The notes beneath the pieces are model-generated. The model was not told the origin of the DNA and ran no database searches. It saw only the letters and a list, made by a program, of their open reading frames with translations. This document shows positions 25,484 to 34,152 of a stretch of 64,000 nt of DNA, one piece after another. This DNA is from Kitasatospora sp. NBC_00458 (lineage in GTDB: Bacteria; Actinomycetota; Actinomycetes; Streptomycetales; Streptomycetaceae). Made by a program: the position numbers and the translations under genes. The stretch's first letter is position 1, and the number at the start of each line of letters is the position of its first letter. Where the stretch lies: positions 5,853,001 to 5,917,000 of the forward strand of contig NZ_CP107904.1 in NCBI RefSeq assembly GCF_036013975.1. Direction: 5' to 3'.

Positions 25484-26481
25484 CGCGATGCGCCGTGTTC
25501 GGAACGGGTTCCTGGGGCACCGCGTTCGCGATGATCCTCGCGGACGCCGGCTGCGAGGTGACCCTCTGGGGCCGTCGGCCGGAGCTGGTGGACGCGATCC
25601 ACGGCACCCACGTCAACCCCGACTACCTGCCGGACGTCCCGCTGCCCCCGTCGATCCGGGCCACCACGGACCCCTCGGTGGCGCTGGCCGGAGCCGACTT
25701 CGCCGTGCTCGCGGTGCCCTCGCAGACGCTCCGCGAGAACCTGGCCGCCTGGGCGCCGCTGATCGAGCCGCAGACCGTGCTGGTGAGCCTGATGAAGGGC
25801 ATCGAGCTCGGCACCGCCAAGCGGATGAGCGAGGTCATCGGCGAGGTCACCGGTGTCGGACAGGAGCGCGTGGCCGTCGTCAGCGGCCCCAACCTGGCCC
25901 CGGAGATCGCCAACCGGCAGCCCGCCGCGAGCGTCGTCGCCTGCACCGACGAGTCGGTCGCCAAGCGGTTCCAGGCGGCCTGCCACACGCCGTACTTCCG
26001 GCCGTACACCAACACCGACGTGATCGGCTGCGAGCTGGGCGGCGCGGTGAAGAACGTGATCGGCCTGGCCGTCGGCATGGCCAACGGCATGGGTCTCGGC
26101 GACAACACCAAGGCGACGCTGATCACCCGCGGGCTGGCCGAGACCACCCGGCTGGGGCTGGCGCTCGGCGCGGACGCGCACACCTTCGCCGGGCTCGCCG
26201 GGATGGGCGACCTGGTGGCGACCTGCTCGTCGCCGCTGTCCCGCAACAACACCTTCGGCACCAACCTGGGCCGGGGGATGTCGCTCGCGGAGACCATCGC
26301 GGCGACCCGGCAGACCGCGGAGGGCGTGAAGTCCTGCGAGTCGGTGCTCGACCTGGCCCGGCGCAACGGCGTCGACATGCCGATCGTCGAGGCGGTGGTG
26401 GACGTCGTGCACAACGGCCGCCCCACCCAGGAGGTCCTGCAGGCGCTGATGTCCCGCTCCGCCAAGCCGGAGCGGCGGTGA
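25480..26481 (+). CDS. gpsA: Glycerol-3-phosphate dehydrogenase [NAD(P)+]
   Basis: A 333-residue enzyme making sn-glycerol-3-phosphate from DHAP for phospholipids. The N-terminal Rossmann motif GTGSWGTAFA is intact; the catalytic region GGAVKNVIGLAVGMANGMGLGDNTKA carries the conserved Lys, and GMGDLVATCSSPLSRN follows. The GTG start overlaps the plsC-family stop. The ddl gene follows 62 bp later. Confidence 0.95.
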   Translation: MTRCAVFGTGSWGTAFAMILADAGCEVTLWGRRPELVDAIHGTHVNPDYLPDVPLPPSIRATTDPSVALAGADFAVLAVPSQTLRENLAAWAPLIEPQTVLVSLMKGIELGTAKRMSEVIGEVTGVGQERVAVVSGPNLAPEIANRQPAASVVACTDESVAKRFQAACHTPYFRPYTNTDVIGCELGGAVKNVIGLAVGMANGMGLGDNTKATLITRGLAETTRLGLALGADAHTFAGLAGMGDLVATCSSPLSRNNTFGTNLGRGMSLAETIAATRQTAEGVKSCESVLDLARRNGVDMPIVEAVVDVVHNGRPTQEVLQALMSRSAKPERR

Positions 26482-26543
26482 GCGGCACCGCGCAGGGTGG
26501 CTGACCCTCCCGGAACGGGCCGCACGGTAATCTCGGTCGCGAT

Positions 26544-27686
26544 ATGAGCATCGAACAGACCTCCCAGAACCCGTCCGGGAAGCCGCGCGTCGCCGTCGTC
26601 TTCGGCGGGCGCAGCTCCGAGCACGCCATCTCGGTCTCCACCGCGGGCAGCGTGCTGAGGGCGATCGACCGCGACAAGTACGAGGTGCTGCCGATCGGCA
26701 TCACCCACGAGGGCCGCTGGGCGCTGGTCAGCGACGAGCCGGCCCGGATGACCATCACCGACGGCCGGCTGCCGGACGTCGCCCACGTCGCCGAGTCCGT
26801 CGAGGGCCAGGTCGCGCTGCCGCTCGGTCCGGGCAGCCGCGAGGTGGTCTGGAGCGAGCCCGGCGCCGCGCCCAAGGCGCTCGGCGAGGTCGACGTGGTC
26901 TTCCCGCTGCTGCACGGCCCCTGGGGCGAGGACGGCACCCTGCAGGGCCTGCTGGAGCTCTCCGGCGTGCCGTACGTCGGCAACGGGGTGCTCTCCAGCG
27001 CGGTGGGCATGGACAAGGAGTTCACCAAGCGCCTGCTGGCCTCCGAGGGGCTGGGCGTCGGCAGCTACACCGTGGTCAGGCCGCGCGAGTGGGAGACCGA
27101 GGAGGGCCGTGCCGCGGTCCGCGAGCGCGCCGCAGGGCTGGGCCTGCCGCTCTTCGTGAAGCCCTGCCGGGCCGGTTCGAGCATGGGCATCACCAAGGTC
27201 AAGGACCTCTCCGACCTCGACCGCGCGATCGAGGAGGCCCGCCGGCACGACCCCAAGCTGATCATCGAGGCAGGCGTCTCCGGCCGCGAGGTCGAGTGCG
27301 CGGTGCTGGAGTTCGAGGACGGCCCGCGGGCCAGCGTCCCGGCCGAGGTCCTGGTCGGCGGCGACTTCGAGTTCTACGACTTCGAGGCCAAGTACATCGA
27401 CTCCTCCGAGGTGCGGATCCCGGCCGAGCTCACCGCCGCGGAGACCGCCGAGATCCGCCGCCAGGCGGTCGCCGCGTTCGAGGCGCTCGGCTGCGAGGGC
27501 CTGGCCCGGGTGGACTTCTTCCTGCTGGAGGACGGCAGCTGGATGGTCAACGAGATCAACACCATGCCCGGCTTCACCCCGATCTCGGCCTACCCCAAGA
27601 TGTGGGAGGCCAGCGGGCTGTCGTACCCGGAGCTGATCGACCGGCTGCTGCAGGCGGCGCTGCGCCGCTCGACCGGCCTGCGGTAG
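26544..27686 (+). CDS. ddlA: D-alanine--D-alanine ligase
   Basis: A 380-residue ATP-grasp ligase making D-Ala-D-Ala for peptidoglycan. VVFGGRSSEHAISVSTAGSVL opens the N-domain; KPCRAGSSMGITKV is the ATP-grasp segment; the C-terminal EINTMPGFTPISAYPKMW carries the Mg-binding Glu/Asn and the loop typical of D-Ala rather than D-Lac ligases (Tyr/Phe discrimination should be checked by alignment). In a unit with plsC-like and gpsA; closed by the terminator at 27699. Confidence 0.95.
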   Translation: MSIEQTSQNPSGKPRVAVVFGGRSSEHAISVSTAGSVLRAIDRDKYEVLPIGITHEGRWALVSDEPARMTITDGRLPDVAHVAESVEGQVALPLGPGSREVVWSEPGAAPKALGEVDVVFPLLHGPWGEDGTLQGLLELSGVPYVGNGVLSSAVGMDKEFTKRLLASEGLGVGSYTVVRPREWETEEGRAAVRERAAGLGLPLFVKPCRAGSSMGITKVKDLSDLDRAIEEARRHDPKLIIEAGVSGREVECAVLEFEDGPRASVPAEVLVGGDFEFYDFEAKYIDSSEVRIPAELTAAETAEIRRQAVAAFEALGCEGLARVDFFLLEDGSWMVNEINTMPGFTPISAYPKMWEASGLSYPELIDRLLQAALRRSTGLR

Positions 27687-27698
27687 CCGCGCGGACGA

Positions 27699-27740
27699 CG
27701 CGGAAGGGCGGGCCGGAACGTTCCGGCCCGCCCTTCCGCG
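27699..27740. terminator. Bidirectional terminator ddl / DUF3515
   Basis: A perfect 20-bp inverted repeat (27699-27718 with 27721-27740) around CG, centred in the 62-bp convergent gap. Confidence 0.85.
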
Positions 27741-27748
27741 CGCACGTC

Positions 27749-28264
27749 CTAGGGGACGGTGGCCGCCACCGCTTCGGAGAGGGCCGCGCCGGCTTCCAGC
27801 GGGTTGGGGGTGGCCCCGCGGGGGACGGTCAGCTCGACGAAGGCCGCGCGCTGGGTGACGGTGAGCCGGTAGCCGCCGTCCTTCAGCGGCTCCGGCCACC
27901 AGGTGACGTCGTTGAACGTCGGCGTGATCTCCGCCTGCTTCTCGTCGACCAGCGCCTCCGGGTGCGGCACGCCGCAGCGCAGCACGATGCGCTGCGGCGG
28001 GGCGCCCCAGGCGGCGACGTACGGGGAGGCGGGCTTCGGGTCCTTGCGGGGGTGCCCGAGCAGCTCCTGGGGGAGCGCGGCGGCCAGTGCCCGGCAGTAG
28101 CCGGCCGCCCTGGCGGACGGCTGGGGGATCTCGATCTTCTCGGGCGTGCCCCAGCTGCCGATCAGCACCACCACGGTGCAGGTCAGCGCGAGCGGCACCG
28201 CCAGCCACCGGACCGGGGCCGGCAGTGCCGCCAGGAAGCGGGGGACACGGGGTTCTCGGGTCAC
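27749..28264 (-). CDS. DUF3515 membrane-anchored protein
   Basis: A 171-residue protein with one N-terminal TM (about 18-38: VRWLAVPLALTCTVVVLIGSW) and an exported domain with two cysteines (YCRAL and LRCGVP), likely disulfide-bonded, then VTWWPEPLKDGGYRLTVTQR. This matches the actinobacterial DUF3515 family, which is of unknown function and typically next to ddl/thiL. There is no proper lipobox: the residue before the cysteine is Thr. Confidence 0.85.
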   Translation of the reverse strand: MTREPRVPRFLAALPAPVRWLAVPLALTCTVVVLIGSWGTPEKIEIPQPSARAAGYCRALAAALPQELLGHPRKDPKPASPYVAAWGAPPQRIVLRCGVPHPEALVDEKQAEITPTFNDVTWWPEPLKDGGYRLTVTQRAAFVELTVPRGATPNPLEAGAALSEAVAATVP

Positions 28265-28284
28265 CCGCCGATGGTATGCGGGTC

Positions 28285-28518
28285 TTACAGGTGGACCACC
28301 GGACAGGTCAGGGTGCGGGTGATCCCCTCGACCTGCTGGACCTTCGCCACGACGAGGCGGCCGAGGTCGTCGACGGTCTCCGCCTCGGCCCGGACGATCA
28401 CGTCGTAGGGACCGGTCACGTCCTCGGCCTGGAGGACTCCGGGGATCTTGGAGATCGACTCGGCCACGGCGCTGGCCTTGCCGACCTCGGTCTGAATCAG
28501 GATGTAGGCCTGTACCAC
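28285..28518 (-). CDS. Stand-alone Lrp/AsnC ligand-binding domain
   Basis: A 77-residue protein (MVQAYILIQTEVGKASAVAESISKIPGVLQAEDVTGPYDVIVRAEAETVDDLGRLVVAKVQQVEGITRTLTCPVVHL) that is only the RAM domain of Lrp/AsnC regulators, with no DNA-binding HTH. Such single-domain proteins are known in actinobacteria and archaea and may sense amino acids or form mixed oligomers with full-length Lrp proteins. A GGAGG-like Shine-Dalgarno precedes the ATG. It is likely co-transcribed with the DUF3515 gene. Confidence 0.9.
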   Translation of the reverse strand: MVQAYILIQTEVGKASAVAESISKIPGVLQAEDVTGPYDVIVRAEAETVDDLGRLVVAKVQQVEGITRTLTCPVVHL

Positions 28519-28737
28519 GGGGACCTCCCGGCGGCTGGGTACGGGGATCGCCGCCGTGATCGCCCGGTCAGGCGTCGGGGGTGGGGAGCGGGCTCACCGG
28601 CAGTCTGATCACCACGCTACCGCGCAGCGGGGCGGGGAGGGGAGACCTGTGCGCCGTCGGAGGGCGTACGCTGCGCGCGGAAGCGACTTGGACGTACGGC
28701 GCACGTGCGCACGCGATGGAGACCGAGAGGACGGCAG

Positions 28738-29703
28738 ATGCAGGGGACCGTGGGCGAGCTCGGCGAGTTCGGACTCATCAGGGAGCTGACCGCCCGGGTA
28801 CCGCTCACCGACGCGGTCGACCTCGGCCCGGGTGACGACGCCGCCGTGGTGAAGGCCCCGGACGGCCGGGTGGTGGCCACCACGGACGTGCTGATCGAGA
28901 ACCGGCACTTCCGCCGGGACTGGTCGACCGCCTACGACGTGGGCCGCAAGGCCGCCGCGCAGAACCTGGCCGACGTGGCCGCGATGGGCGCGGTGCCGAC
29001 CGCGATCCTCCTGGGCCTGGTCGCGCCCGCCGACCTGCCCACCACCTGGGCGACCGAGCTGATGGACGGGCTGCGCGACGAGTGCCAGGTGGCCGGGGCG
29101 ACGGTGGTCGGCGGCGACGTGGTGCGCGGCGACACCATCACGCTGGCCATCACGGCGCTCGGGGATCTGCAGGGGCGCGCGCCGGTGACGCGCGCCGGGG
29201 CCCAGGTGGGTGACGTGGTGGCGGTCACCGGCTGGCTGGGCTGGTCCGCGGCCGGGCTGACCGTGCTGCAGCGCGGCTTCCGCTCCCCGCGGGCCTTCGT
29301 GGAGGCGCACCGCCGCCCGGAGCCCCCGTACCACGCGGGCCCGGCCGGTGCGGAGTTGGGCGCCACCTCGATGATCGACGTCAGTGACGGGCTGGTCGCG
29401 GACCTGGGCCACGTCGCCAAGGCCAGCGCGGTGGACATCGACCTGCGGGCCGCCGACTTCGACGTCCCGGCCCAGATGGCGGACATCGGGCAGGCGGTCG
29501 GCGTGGACCCGCTGGTCTGGGTGCTCTCCGGCGGCGAGGACCACGCGATCGTGGCGACCTTCCCGCGCGGGGTCCAACTGCCCGCCCGCTGGCGGGTGGT
29601 GGGCGAGGTCGTGGGCCGGGCGCGGGCGGCGCGCGGCGGCCGGGTGACGGTGGACGGCGAGGCCTGGGACCGGGTCGGCGGCTGGGACCACTTCTCGGAG
29701 TGA
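28738..29703 (+). CDS. thiL: Thiamine-monophosphate kinase
   Basis: A 321-residue enzyme making thiamine diphosphate from thiamine phosphate. FGLIRELTAR, LGPGDDAAVVKAPDGRVVATTDVLIENRHFRRDWSTAYDVGRKAAAQNLADVAAMGA is the ATP/Mg-binding N-domain typical of ThiL/PurM kinases; GGDVVRGD, SMIDVSDGLVADLGH and LSGGEDHAIVATF follow. The ATG at 28738 has a GAGAGGA Shine-Dalgarno. pfkA lies between it and thiD. Confidence 0.95.
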   Translation: MQGTVGELGEFGLIRELTARVPLTDAVDLGPGDDAAVVKAPDGRVVATTDVLIENRHFRRDWSTAYDVGRKAAAQNLADVAAMGAVPTAILLGLVAPADLPTTWATELMDGLRDECQVAGATVVGGDVVRGDTITLAITALGDLQGRAPVTRAGAQVGDVVAVTGWLGWSAAGLTVLQRGFRSPRAFVEAHRRPEPPYHAGPAGAELGATSMIDVSDGLVADLGHVAKASAVDIDLRAADFDVPAQMADIGQAVGVDPLVWVLSGGEDHAIVATFPRGVQLPARWRVVGEVVGRARAARGGRVTVDGEAWDRVGGWDHFSE

Positions 29704-29891
29704 CCGCGGGCGCGGCCGGGGCGGCGCTCCCCGGCCGACCGGGCCGCGGGGCCCGCCGGTTGACGCCCCGTCGGGTGCGCGGGCGGGGCGCGCCCGGGGG
29801 CGCGCGACGCTCCGGACACGTCCGGCGAACCGGTTCCGGGTGGGCCGAGCGCGTAGGCTTGCCGCATCCGGACCGCCCGTCGTCGGCATGG

Positions 29892-29921
29892 GTGGTCTGA
29901 ACCACTGTGGTCTGAACCACT
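29892..29921. promoter_or_regulatory. Tandem DasR-like operators before pfkA
   Basis: Two head-to-tail copies of the 15-mer GTGGTCTGAACCACT (29892-29906 and 29907-29921). Each contains TGGTCT-GA-ACCA, which differs from the DasR-responsive consensus TGGTCTAGACCA only at the two central bases, and forms a 5-bp inverted repeat. They lie 24 bp upstream of the pfkA start. DasR is the GntR-family repressor that controls N-acetylglucosamine use; assignment to it is inferred from motif similarity. Confidence 0.5.
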
Positions 29922-29944
29922 TCGGAGCGGGAGAGCACACCACC

Positions 29945-30970
29945 ATGCGTATCGGTGTCCTGACCAGCGGCGGCGACTGCCCCGGCCTGAACGCGGTGAT
30001 CCGCTCCGTGGTGCACCGGGGCACCGATGTGCACGGCGACGAGATCGTCGGCATCGAGGACGGCTTCCTCGGCCTGATCGAGGGCCGCACCCGTCCGGTC
30101 TCCCACGACGACGTCACCGGCCTGCTGACCCTCGGCGGCACCATCCTCGGCTCGGCCCGGGTCCAGCGCGACCGGATCGCCTGGGCGGTGGAGAACGCCA
30201 AGACCCTCGCCCGCGACATCGGCATCGACGCGCTGATCGCGATCGGCGGCGAGGGCACGCTCACCGCCGCCAAGATGTTCAGCGACGCCGGACTCCCCGT
30301 GGTCGGCGTGCCGAAGACCATCGACAACGACATCGACGCCACCGACGTCACCTTCGGCTTCGACACCGCGGTGCACGTCGCGACCGAGGCGATCGACCGG
30401 CTGAAGACCACCGCAGAGTCCCACCAGCGCGTCATGGTGGTCGAGTTGATGGGCAGGCACACCGGCTGGATCACCCTCACCGCCGGCATGGCCGGCGGTG
30501 CGCACGGCATCCTGATCCCGGAGAAGCCGTTCGACATCGAGGGCGTGGCCCGGATGGTCGAGGACCGGTTCGCCCGCGGCAAGAAGTTCGCCATCATCGC
30601 CGTCGCCGAGGGCGCCGCGCCGATGCCCGGCACCATGCGCTTCGACCACGGCGAGGTCGACCGGTTCGGCCACCGCACCTTCGGCGGGATCGGCAACCGG
30701 CTGGCCAACGAGCTGGAGAACCTGCTCGGCAAGGAGGCCCGCCCGGTCATCCTCGGCCACACCCAGCGCGGCGGCACCCCGACCGCCCGCGACCGGGTGC
30801 TCGCCACCCGCTTCGGCTGGCACGCGGTGGAGGCCGTCCACCAGGGCGCGTTCGGCCACTTCACCGCACTGCGCCGGGGCGAGATCCGGCTGGTGCCGGT
30901 CGCCGAGGCGGTCACCCGGCTCAAGACCGTGCCCGAGGACCGCTGGGCGGAGTCGGAGGCGGTGCTCTGA
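29945..30970 (+). CDS. pfkA: 6-phosphofructokinase
   Basis: A 341-residue enzyme phosphorylating fructose-6-phosphate. The N-terminus is MRIGVLTSGGDCPGLNAVIR; GGEGTLTAA carries Gly at the position that distinguishes ATP- from PPi-using enzymes; PKTIDNDIDATD has the Lys seen in the mixed 'group III' branch; catalytic MGRHTGWI and GGTPTARDR follow. ATP-dependence is therefore most likely. The ATG at 29945 has a GGGAGAG Shine-Dalgarno; the open frame back to 29840 includes the operator-like repeats. It is placed between the two thiamine genes. Confidence 0.93.
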   Translation: MRIGVLTSGGDCPGLNAVIRSVVHRGTDVHGDEIVGIEDGFLGLIEGRTRPVSHDDVTGLLTLGGTILGSARVQRDRIAWAVENAKTLARDIGIDALIAIGGEGTLTAAKMFSDAGLPVVGVPKTIDNDIDATDVTFGFDTAVHVATEAIDRLKTTAESHQRVMVVELMGRHTGWITLTAGMAGGAHGILIPEKPFDIEGVARMVEDRFARGKKFAIIAVAEGAAPMPGTMRFDHGEVDRFGHRTFGGIGNRLANELENLLGKEARPVILGHTQRGGTPTARDRVLATRFGWHAVEAVHQGAFGHFTALRRGEIRLVPVAEAVTRLKTVPEDRWAESEAVL

Positions 30971-30993
30971 ACCGGCGCCGGTAGGTTGGGGGC

Positions 30994-31824
<831 letters not shown>

Positions 31825-31840
31825 GCCGGACCGGGAAAGA

Positions 31841-31874
31841 CCGATGGGCGGGCCCGTGAGGGCCCGCCCATCGG
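31841..31874 (+). terminator. thiD terminator
   Basis: A perfect 15-bp stem (31841-31855 with 31860-31874) with a GTGA tetraloop, 16 bp after the thiD stop. Confidence 0.82.
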
Positions 31875-31907
31875 CGGAACGGTCGGTTGATCCGCCGGGC
31901 AAACAGG

Positions 31908-31937
31908 AAGCCGGCCCATCCGAGGATGAACCGGCTT
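31908..31937 (-). terminator. rpmB terminator
   Basis: An AAGCCGG/CCGGCTT outer stem with a CCATC/GGATG inner stem; on the minus strand it is followed by a T-containing tract (CCTGTTTG), 30 bp after the rpmB stop. Confidence 0.7.
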
Positions 31938-31966
31938 GCTGGAGGACCGGCGTACCGGTCTGCGCG

Positions 31967-32152
31967 TCAGCGCGAGACCTTACCGGCCTTGATGCACGAG
32001 GTGCAGACGTTGAGCCGCTTCGGCGTCCGCCCAATCACAGCGCGCACCGTCTGGATGTTGGGGTTCCAACGACGGGGGGTACGGCGGTGAGAGTGGGAGA
32101 TGCTGTTGCCGAAGCCCGGCCCCTTGCCGCAGACGTCGCAGTTGGCAGCCAC
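31967..32152 (-). CDS. rpmB: 50S ribosomal protein L28
   Basis: A 61-residue L28: AANCDVCGKGPGFGNSISHSHRRTPRRWNPNIQTVRA…RLNVCTSCIKAGKV. Both CxxC pairs are present, so this is the zinc-binding form and not the zinc-free, Zur-controlled paralogue. The GTG at 32152 was chosen to give the standard N-terminus and has a GGAG Shine-Dalgarno. Single gene, divergent from the DAK2 gene; the 284-bp gap (32153-32436) has an AT-richer stretch near 32180-32310 that should hold its promoter. Confidence 0.95.
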   Translation of the reverse strand: MAANCDVCGKGPGFGNSISHSHRRTPRRWNPNIQTVRAVIGRTPKRLNVCTSCIKAGKVSR

Positions 32153-32436
32153 AGGAGTCACTCCAAGACTTCAGATCATTTACGTTCGAAAACCCCGCTG
32201 GACCAGCGGAGCACTCGCGTGAACCGGACCGGGCCGAAGGGTGAGCCTGAACCTGTTCCAGGCAACCGGAAGAGCATACAACGCTTGCTTCCGTTCAACG
32301 AAACTACCATGACCGGCCGGGTGATCGCTCTGCCCGCCGCTTCCGGCGCCGCCTCCCCGCCCCCGATAACCTGCCGGGTATCACCCCTCGCCGTTCACCC
32401 TCAGGCCATCACGGCGTCCCATCCGGAGGAGACCTG

Positions 32437-34068
32437 GTGCTGCACACGCTCGACGCCCCGGCCGTGCGCAGCTGGTGCCGGCTGGCCCTGCGCGCGCTCG
32501 GCCAGGCCCGCGAGGAGATCGACGCACTCAACGTCTACCCCGTCCCGGACGGGGACACCGGCACCAACCTGTACCTGACCGTGGAGTCGGCCGCCGCCGA
32601 GGTGGAGAGCCGGTTCGCCGACCCGGGGGAGGGCCCGGCACCGGACCTCGCCGAGACCGCCCGGGCGATGGCCCGCGGCGCGCTGGTCGGCGCCCGCGGC
32701 AACTCCGGCGTGATCCTCGCCCAGTGGCTGCGCGGAACCGCCGAGACGCTGGCCGAGGGCGGCGGCGCCGACCAGCTGCGGGCCGCCCTCCAGCGGGCCG
32801 CCGACTCCGCCTACCAGGCCGTCGCCGAGCCGGTCGAGGGCACCCTGCTCACCGTCGCCCGGGTCGCCGCCAGGGAGGCGGGCCGGGCCGGTGCCGGGCT
32901 CGGACAGGTCGCCGACACCGCGTACCGGGCCGCCCGGGAGGCGCTCCGGCACACCCCCGAACAGCTCGCCGTGCTCGCCGAGAACGGCGTGGTGGACGCC
33001 GGCGGCCGCGGCCTGGTCGCCGTCCTCGGCGCGCTCGCCGACGCGGTGGCCGGACACCAGCCGATGGGCCCGGTCGCGCTGCGCGACGACCTCCACCTGG
33101 TGGACAGCTGCGCCGGACACGTCCGCCCGCCCGGGCCCGGCCACCCCGCCTTCGAGGTCATCTACCTGCTGGACGCCCCCGACGGGGCGCTGCCCGCACT
33201 GCGCGAACGGCTGGCCGCACTCGGCGACTCGCTCGTGGTCGGCGGCGGCGACGGGCTCTGGAACGTCCACGTCCACGTGGACGACGCGGGCGCCGCCGTC
33301 GAGGCCGGGGTCGAGGCCGGGCGGCCGCACCAGATCCGGATCACCCACTTCGCCGAGGCCGCCGCCCGGGCCGGCACCGCCGCCGACCGCGGCGAGACGG
33401 AGCAGCGCACCCGCGCGGTGCTCTCGGTGGTCTCCGGCGAGGGCCTGGCCGAACTCTGCGAGCAGGCCGGCGCGGTCGTCCTGCACGCCGAACCGGGCCG
33501 CCCCCCGGCCAGCGCCGAACTCACCGCCGCCGTCCGGCGGGCCGCCGCCCGCGAGGTCGTGCTGCTGCTCAACGACCCGGAGCTGCGGGCCGCCGCCGGC
33601 GCCGCCGCCGACCAGCTGCGCGAGGAGGGCGTCCGGATCGCCGTCCTGCCAACCCGGTCGCCCGTCCAGGGCCTGGCCGCGCTCGCCGTGCACGAGAGCG
33701 CCCGCCGCTTCGACGAGGACGTGGTCGCCATGACCTCGGCGGCCGGCGCCACCCGGTACGCCGAACTGGCCGTCGCCGAGGGGGAGTCCTGGACCATGGC
33801 CGGGGTCTGCCAGGCCGGCGACGTGCTCGGGCTGATCGACGGGGACGTCGCGGTGATCGGCACCGGACTGGCCGAGGTCGGCACCAGCGTGCTGGACCGG
33901 ATGCTCGGCGCCGGCGGCGAACTCGTCACCCTGATCCTCGGCGAGGGCGCCCCCGGGGGGCTGGCCGACCTGCTGGTCGCGCACGCCCGGCACCGGCGGC
34001 CCGAGGTGGACGCGGTGGTGTTCCACGGCGGCCAGGAGTCGGCGCCGCTGCTCATCGGCGTGGAGTGA
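32437..34068 (+). CDS. DAK2 domain (FakA/YloV-like) kinase
   Basis: A 543-residue protein with an N-terminal DAK2 (DhaL) domain: EIDALNVYPVPDGDTGTNLYLTV, whose three acidic residues bind ATP-Mg, then ARGNSGVILAQWLRG. A C-terminal DegV-like/dihydroxyacetone kinase-family domain follows (about 330-543). In Firmicutes the homologue FakA, with FakB, phosphorylates fatty acids for phospholipid synthesis. Its place before recG is conserved in many bacteria. GTG start with a GGAGGAG Shine-Dalgarno. Confidence 0.9.
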   Translation: MLHTLDAPAVRSWCRLALRALGQAREEIDALNVYPVPDGDTGTNLYLTVESAAAEVESRFADPGEGPAPDLAETARAMARGALVGARGNSGVILAQWLRGTAETLAEGGGADQLRAALQRAADSAYQAVAEPVEGTLLTVARVAAREAGRAGAGLGQVADTAYRAAREALRHTPEQLAVLAENGVVDAGGRGLVAVLGALADAVAGHQPMGPVALRDDLHLVDSCAGHVRPPGPGHPAFEVIYLLDAPDGALPALRERLAALGDSLVVGGGDGLWNVHVHVDDAGAAVEAGVEAGRPHQIRITHFAEAAARAGTAADRGETEQRTRAVLSVVSGEGLAELCEQAGAVVLHAEPGRPPASAELTAAVRRAAAREVVLLLNDPELRAAAGAAADQLREEGVRIAVLPTRSPVQGLAALAVHESARRFDEDVVAMTSAAGATRYAELAVAEGESWTMAGVCQAGDVLGLIDGDVAVIGTGLAEVGTSVLDRMLGAGGELVTLILGEGAPGGLADLLVAHARHRRPEVDAVVFHGGQESAPLLIGVE

Positions 34069-34152
34069 GGGCGGCCGGACCGGAGCGGGCCCGGGCGGGG
34101 TGCGGGCCGGTCGCGGCCCCGGCTGTCGGTCCCGTGGTGTAAACAAGCCCTG

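Noticed and set aside
27749..28264. Lipoprotein signal in the DUF3515 protein
   Set aside because: The sequence before the cysteine is ALTC; the Thr at -1 does not fit a lipobox, so a TM anchor is more likely.
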